Source of the DNA: Plumapathes pennacea
Taxonomy: Eukaryota; Cnidaria; Anthozoa; Antipatharia; Myriopathidae
Reading direction: 5' to 3'
Length of the DNA stretch: 64,000 nucleotides
Assembly: GCA_964036295.1 (NCBI GenBank)
Contig: OZ038473.1
Location: forward strand, 14,664,001-14,728,000
The notes below the pieces were generated by a model that was not told where the DNA came from, searched no databases, and saw nothing but the letters and a program-made list of their open reading frames with translations. A program made the position numbers and the translations under genes. Of the stretch, positions 58,245 through 64,000 are shown piece by piece; position 1 is the stretch's first letter, and each line of letters starts with the position of its first letter.

Positions 58245-58400
58245 TAAATGCGCCTAAGTGATTGGATGATGACGGAAGCTAATGGCTCCACGACAACGCA
58301 GAGATGATCTGCTCCGCCTCCTGTTTTACAAACAACCAGAGGTGATGATAAGAAGACGTCGCGATTGGTTCATTTTCCCCTCGTCAATTAAGTGAGGCAC
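58245..58400 (-). promoter_or_regulatory. HMX upstream region with CCAAT boxes and CACTTA motifs
   Basis: On the minus strand, CCAATCACTTAGGCG (about 58250-58265) joins a CCAAT box to CACTTA. CACTTAATTG occurs at about 58383-58392 and a second CCAAT at about 58360. CACTTA/CACTTG cores are typical targets of NK-type homeodomains (CAAGTG or TNAAGTG), so NK-factor or self-regulation is possible. No TATA box was seen. Motif evidence only. Confidence 0.3.
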
Positions 58401-58409
58401 GCTGTCATA

Positions 58410-61400
58410 CTAAATGTGTTCATGTTTTGTCTTCTACAATTGGTCCAGGAATAACAATTCAGCAATTGCGTGTCTCAATATAGACGTCATTGATCAAAAC
58501 TACTGCTGTTACACTTTTAATACAAGTGGTCTATTTGTTTGTATGTTCTACGAGAACCGAGATATCCTTGGCTGTCACCAAGTGGTTAAAATTAGGCAAA
58601 GGCCTCTTAACTCCTAAGCTGTCAATAAATGTGTCTACTCGTACGAAACAAAAAATAATGTGGTACAGACATTCGAGTTGAAACAGCAAGGCCGCGCACA
58701 GCAGTGGTTCTATTAAAATAAACGAATTTAAATGGCAAACTTGTGTTAGATAATGGAGATAAAACGGAGTGTGTTCGGGAGCTTTTAAGCGCCTTGTGGC
58801 GAAGCTTTGAAGATAAAGTGTAGACACTATAAATGGACGTAGATAACGTGCGTTAAGACTGCTAGGACTACAACGCGTACCATGAATCGTTTTCCTATTT
58901 CTGGGCATTTAATTATTCTCGTCGAGCTGATGAAAACAGAAGGTTGAGAGAAACCTTCCTCTTGAGAAACTAATGAATAATATACCATTTGCAAGCCGTA
59001 CTTGACGCTTGCTTACCTTCGCTGGGCGAAGTTATTATCAGCTGACAGTCGAGAAGGAATGATTGATGAATTGCTGATTATGAGCCCATAGAACAATTGT
59101 TCAACAGGTCACCGAATAGAAGTCCATAGAACAAAACACAGATTGGCATTTTACCTGCCAAAGATTATTTGCTAACGACCTGTTCACGCTATCCTCTAAA
59201 AGTTTAATATTTTCCTATTCACTCAAGCAATTTCGAACTCGTTAACTGTTTCCTCGAGTTCCAAAGTGACCAGCGCTGACTATAGAAAACTTCTGAAATA
59301 ATTTCTCTTGATAAATTAGTGTAGCAAAACTCGGCAATCTGTACAGAGAGAACCCAGAGAATATCAACTCTGATAACTGGTATGAAATCGAATGCAGTCA
59401 CTTCTCGCCATTTCACTGACACCAATTGCAGTAAGACAGTGAGCAATGAAGAGATCATACAGAGTCCTGCCTTAGTCAATCTAATGCAACTATTGTAGCT
59501 TTCTCCTCAGTGGACTTCAGCTTTTGTCCGCAGTATTGGGAGGAGGCGACACGATGCAACCTAACTTCCAGCATGAAAACGAAGCTTTGTACATTAATTT
59601 TATCGAGACAACAGCATTTCCGCATAAGAAACAACGACAGAGAGTTCTAGAGTGCTGTTATCGCTTTCAACGCTACGGTGGATTAGTGATGCTCAAGCGA
59701 TGTGCGATAGCACGATTTGCAAATACCCAAGTGGACCTCGGCCAATTTCCGGTGCTCAGGAAAGTGGTAATGCGAAGTGCTATCCTGTACAAGTGATCTT
59801 TCTCAAATGTTTACATTATTTATTTGGGGGGCGAGGTAGAAATAAACAAATCGAATTTTAATAGCTTTTTAGAACCTAAAACAAAAGGTCGGGGCTTGCC
59901 GTGGTTTTTGCGGATTGTTCACAAGTCTTTTGTGGTCGTCCATACCTAGTGGTCAAGTCTATTGTGCGACAAACTAAGCACTGTTTATTTTGGCATGCCA
60001 AGCGAGCGTCGAGACTAGCTGGAGACAGCCAACCTCTGCTCCTCAACTAATATGGAAATTTTCCTTGTTATCAATTTGTCTCCAGAGGAAAAAAAATCAA
60101 ATTTTTCCGATAGAGATCTTAGCAATTTTCGTGCTAAAAATATAATTTTGCACTGTTACATGAAAGAAAGGTCGTTATAGTTGAAGAGTTTTCTCTCGCT
60201 AAAATTCGCAAAGATTGCCTTTCCCTGTGCCTTTTAAACCCAAGAGGTCCAACCAAAATACACCCCGATTAATTTTCCGAATGATTCAAATCCGCAATGA
60301 ATGCAAATGACTTCCTTTTTTTTTTTGTGGTAATGGTTCCAAGACAGCTCTGTTATCATCAGGTTAAGAGGTTCGGCGCCAATACTTCTAGCGTACACAA
60401 AAGGTAATAAGAACGACACTTATCGACACTTAGCCCAGGCATTTAAAATTCTAACCACGATAGCCTAAACTGCATTGCTTCTTGCCCCCCTCACTTATTG
60501 TTATTATATACATAATAAATATTTGTCTTCTCTACAAAGTTTTTTAGATTAAGGTGTCTTGCGTTCACTGAGACAATCATCTCAGAACTGAAAGGACATG
60601 AAGAGTTGTTTAATATTTCTATAATGATACAAAAACATGGCTCACGTTTTAACTCTTAAAATCGAACAACATTTCTAAAGTTTAGATCACTTTATCCCCG
60701 CTTGGCGAAAGGTCAACAGACCTCCAATCTGTCTTTGGACAATAACTTTTGCTGAAGTGATACATTTGCAGTGGTCGCACTTCAAATAAAAACAACATGC
60801 AGGGCCATACCTTTGGGGCGATTTGAAAACTATTGTTGAAAACACTGACTATAAATATTTAAATTTACAGCCAAACTATAACACTAAATCTTTTTTTTTT
60901 GGCAAAAGCCACGCAAAAGGCTAAAATCACGCAGGGAAAAATGCTAAAAAAATCGACCCAACGTTACAAAACGGACAATACAGAGTTGTGTTCTAGCGTA
61001 AGTGAATTATGTCGACTCTGATAAACTGAGCTACACTTGGCAAGGACAGCAAATTAGGTGCACACTGCGAGCAAAGGAAGACGCTTTTGTGCTGCTCTTT
61101 GTCGGAGGAGTTTGTACGAAGGCTCAGTATTCCACTGATCGCAACAAAAGTCAATTACCCCCCTGGGGCGGTCTGAATACACACTGACTGAACACATGGT
61201 TAACTGTCAAATTTAGTGACTTGTACGAAGAGGAAAAAAACAGTCCTCTCAAAATTTCAAGGGACATCTGTGGCGGATAAGTGCTTTCATTTATGAATAG
61301 TCCGTGATGTTTATCCGAACAAATGTCATCTCCGCAGAAACAATTAAAATTCCATTAACAACGTTAAGCTAACAATGTAAAGGCAATCAACAAGCACCTC

Positions 61401-64000
61401 TTTGTTTTATTGTAAATTTTTACCGATCAATTTCTCGTCGGGTTGAAAACCTATGCTTTCAATCCCCCGAGGGAAGTAAAGTCATTAAGAAGTAATCCAA
61501 CGTTTTATTCAGATTTAAACCACATCAGAAATATGAGTTATAATCAACGATACAAGACGTGACACAAAGGCGTCAGGATTATTAGTAGGCTTCTTGTCCA
61601 GAATATTTAAAGTTGTGCGCCTATCAGGAATCAGCTTTCCGGCTCTTACGATTTGTTTTTATTTTTTTATAATACGTGTTAGTCCGCTGGAGCCAAACAG
61701 GAAAAGACCACTTAACAAGGTCCTCCTTGATAAATTAGACCCAAAAGCCAACATCAGAAGTGAAAAGACCCTAAATGGTTTCCGCAATAAATGATAATCG
61801 CAATGAAAGACACAGGAAACAGCTTAAGTGTGATCCCTTGACATGAAGTACCGTACACACATTTGTCGTTATCCTAATGGCAGCACTAAGCTTCCAAAAT
61901 CACTCGCTTGTATTGATTACAAATTAGAATTCAAAGTCGTGAAAGGAAATTGGGAAATCTAACTTATTGCAGACGACCTCGCAAGCGCGTGCCTTTGTCG
62001 AAATGTGCAATCAGTATTCATGACTCGACCACTTGATGACAAATCACTGTTAAGAGCCTTGTTTCTGGATCAACTTGTGCGATTTTCAATTGAAGTGGAT
62101 GCTGTGGTTTCACGCGCAATACACCCAACACTACTTTGTGTAAATTTAAGGTCTTCAAAAGCCATCAAGCAAAGCGAATGACCTGTTCATGGCGATATTG
62201 GTCAATAAGCAGTGAATGGCGCCACTTAATCTGAACAGTTTATGGCTCAGTACACAACTTGACCTTTATGCTCCAACGAGCGTTTCGCTTCGTTCTTTTT
62301 ACAGCTCCGGTAACAAAAGCTTATTTTGTTGGCGGTTTTTGCTGAGTGGCATCCACTTCAGTGGGTCTACCAGCTACACTAATAATAGATTAAACGACCA
62401 ACGACCAACAGACAGAGCTTCATGGAACAAAATGCGAACAAAACCAACACCTTGAGGGTATCAATGTCCTTCAGCAAGAAAATGTGCTCCTTTTCATAAC
62501 TTGGGTGATGTCACATGGCAAAAACACAACGGGCCATAGCCTCTTCACGCGGATACACTTCCAGTCGAAAACAGCAAACGTTCTTGATTTGTGTTCTCTT
62601 GCAATCTCTAAAGTGCTGGAAAATCTTACGACTGCGGCCATTTCATATTTTGCCGACGAAGAAACCGCAAAATAACTCTAACATAACGTCTGCGCCACAA
62701 AATAAGCCTAACATAACGTCTACGCCACAAAATAAACCTAACATAACGTCTATGCCACAAAAACCTAACATAAACGTCTACGCCACAAAATAAACCTAAC
62801 ATAACGTATACGCCAGCAGCCGTAGTGCCTTGTGCTGAACAGCCGCTGTTACAGTACATATGACTCTCCGATTATTTACACCAAACCAGTTTAGTGCAGT
62901 GTATACAAGATTTGGTTAGGGATCAGATTTGAGGATACATTTTGACATATCCTTTGAATTGAACAAAAAGTTGATAGCTCAATAAATTACGCGGGATTGT
63001 GGGTTGTACAGGAGGCTCCGCCCGAAATCGCTCCGTATCGTGTCTGAGGTATTTAAAGGGGGAGGGGTGGGGTGGTAGTCGCGATAGTGGAATACAAGTT
63101 TTTGAAGCTGTAGCACGACTACAAGACAATTCCTACAAATAGTAAATTTCTAATTCTAACTATATTTCTTTCAGGTATTCAAATCATCCAATGCTGAAGA
63201 TTGCTTCATAGTGTATAGCCGTAAAGTAACACACGCTCTGGTTGGCCTAGAAGTGATCAAGATCTGAGTCGATCTGAAGTGTCCCATAACCAAATTTTTC
63301 ACAAAATACGAAGATTGCTTATGGAGATTCTTGATTATTAGAAAGATTCGCAGCCTGATTGAGCAAGTCTTTAACATAATGCGGCGATTGATTATGGAGA
63401 TTTCTTGAACTCGACGAGTGTATAATGAGGACTTTCCTTCTTTTTTTTAGCAATGTGTTTTACTCACAAGATCTGTTCTGCTAAATTGAACGTCTCGATC
63501 GCGGGTTCTTTCATTCACACAAAAATGTCAGAGAGTAGCAAAGTAATTTAGTAGGGGAATAATGAAAGGAATTATAAAGGCTTAAACGTCTTGTTCCTTT
63601 GGATCAGAGACTATTTCTACTGGTTTAATGGCATAGGAAATTCTCGGAAAACGTCCGTTCCGTTTGTTTAATATCACAATCATGCATAAAATAAGAAAAG
63701 AAGTGAGCTACTTACCAGAGATAGATGCTCCGCCAAAGCAAGGTAAATTTATTCCATGGAACAGTGCTCTCCCTGGAGGACTTTCACTGCCTTGTTTCTC
63801 CATCTGCATAAAACAATTGAAGCAAAAAATACGAGCTCAACACCATAAACTGCTGATAGGGTGTTTTCGGCAATACATATGAGCCCCTCTCCCGCGAAAT
63901 CACATCACTCTCCCGAAGAGCTGGTTAGAATTCTTTCCTCTACGTAATAACATATGACATGAAATGACAAGTGTGTCATTTTGAATCGTTCATCAGCAAA
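58410..64000. other. Region upstream of HMX to the window end
   Basis: No gene supported. The frame at 62515-62793 runs through the 29-bp repeat and is not credible. GGAGGCTCCGCCCGAAAT at about 63013, followed by GTATTTAAAGGGGGAGGGG, resembles the inner end of the GGGGTACTC element at 51035 and may be a decayed copy. Remaining sequence is AT-rich with short frames. Confidence 0.45.
62667..62813. repeat. 29-bp tandem repeat, about 5 copies
   Basis: Units follow the pattern CTAACATAACGTCT, (A/G/T)CGCC or ATGCC, ACAAAATAA. One copy is shortened and one has an extra A (ATAAACGTC). Confidence 0.9.

Overview
The window looks like nuclear DNA of an anthozoan cnidarian, most likely a coral or close relative. 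The reasons are AT-rich sequence with GT-AG introns and AATAAA signals, homeobox genes with bilaterian-type sequence but compact two-exon structure, and many non-autonomous DNA transposons ending in G-runs followed by GGTACTC. Species cannot be read from the sequence. No bacterial, CRISPR or prophage-like features are present.

Layout. 1-5.6 kb holds broken exons of a CHD1/CHD2-type chromatin remodeller, a short PIF/Harbinger-like MITE and a recent 1.5-kb tandem duplication. 5.6-10.75 kb is an unusual island: a TATA/CCAAT promoter-like start, three tandem copies of a 26-codon micro-ORF, a proline-rich C-rich segment, a 760-bp array of a TATA-containing 10-mer that grades into a telomere-like TTAGTG/TTAAGG array, then about 2.8 kb of A-rich satellite. 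10.9-14.8 kb holds short tandem duplications and transposon remnants. 15.5-25.2 kb is one 14-exon minus-strand gene, an LRRC27 orthologue (575 aa); every exon junction keeps frame. Its introns carry a hAT-like element and a 1.14-kb TIR element, and exon 7 can be read through into an alternative C-terminus with a transposon-associated beta-barrel-like domain. 25.2-28.1 kb is foldback elements and tandem repeats.

From 31 kb to 58 kb lie three ANTP-class NK-like homeobox genes: a VENT/BSX-like gene (+, 31.1-32.8 kb), NK1/NKX1 (+, 40.6-41.9 kb) and HMX/NK5 (-, 57.3-58.1 kb). NK1 and HMX face each other tail to tail. All three have two coding exons split by a phase-1 intron just upstream of the homeodomain. 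The NK1-HMX pairing is part of the ancestral NK linkage, so this is probably an NK-cluster fragment spread over 27 kb. The long gaps between these genes show no convincing genes and are candidate regulatory DNA mixed with transposon debris. 58.4-64 kb shows no gene I can support.

The clearest results are the homeobox linkage, the fully modelled LRRC27 gene with its read-through exon, and the micro-ORF/satellite island. I found no clearly new multi-gene system. All homology calls come from recalled family motifs, not from searches.
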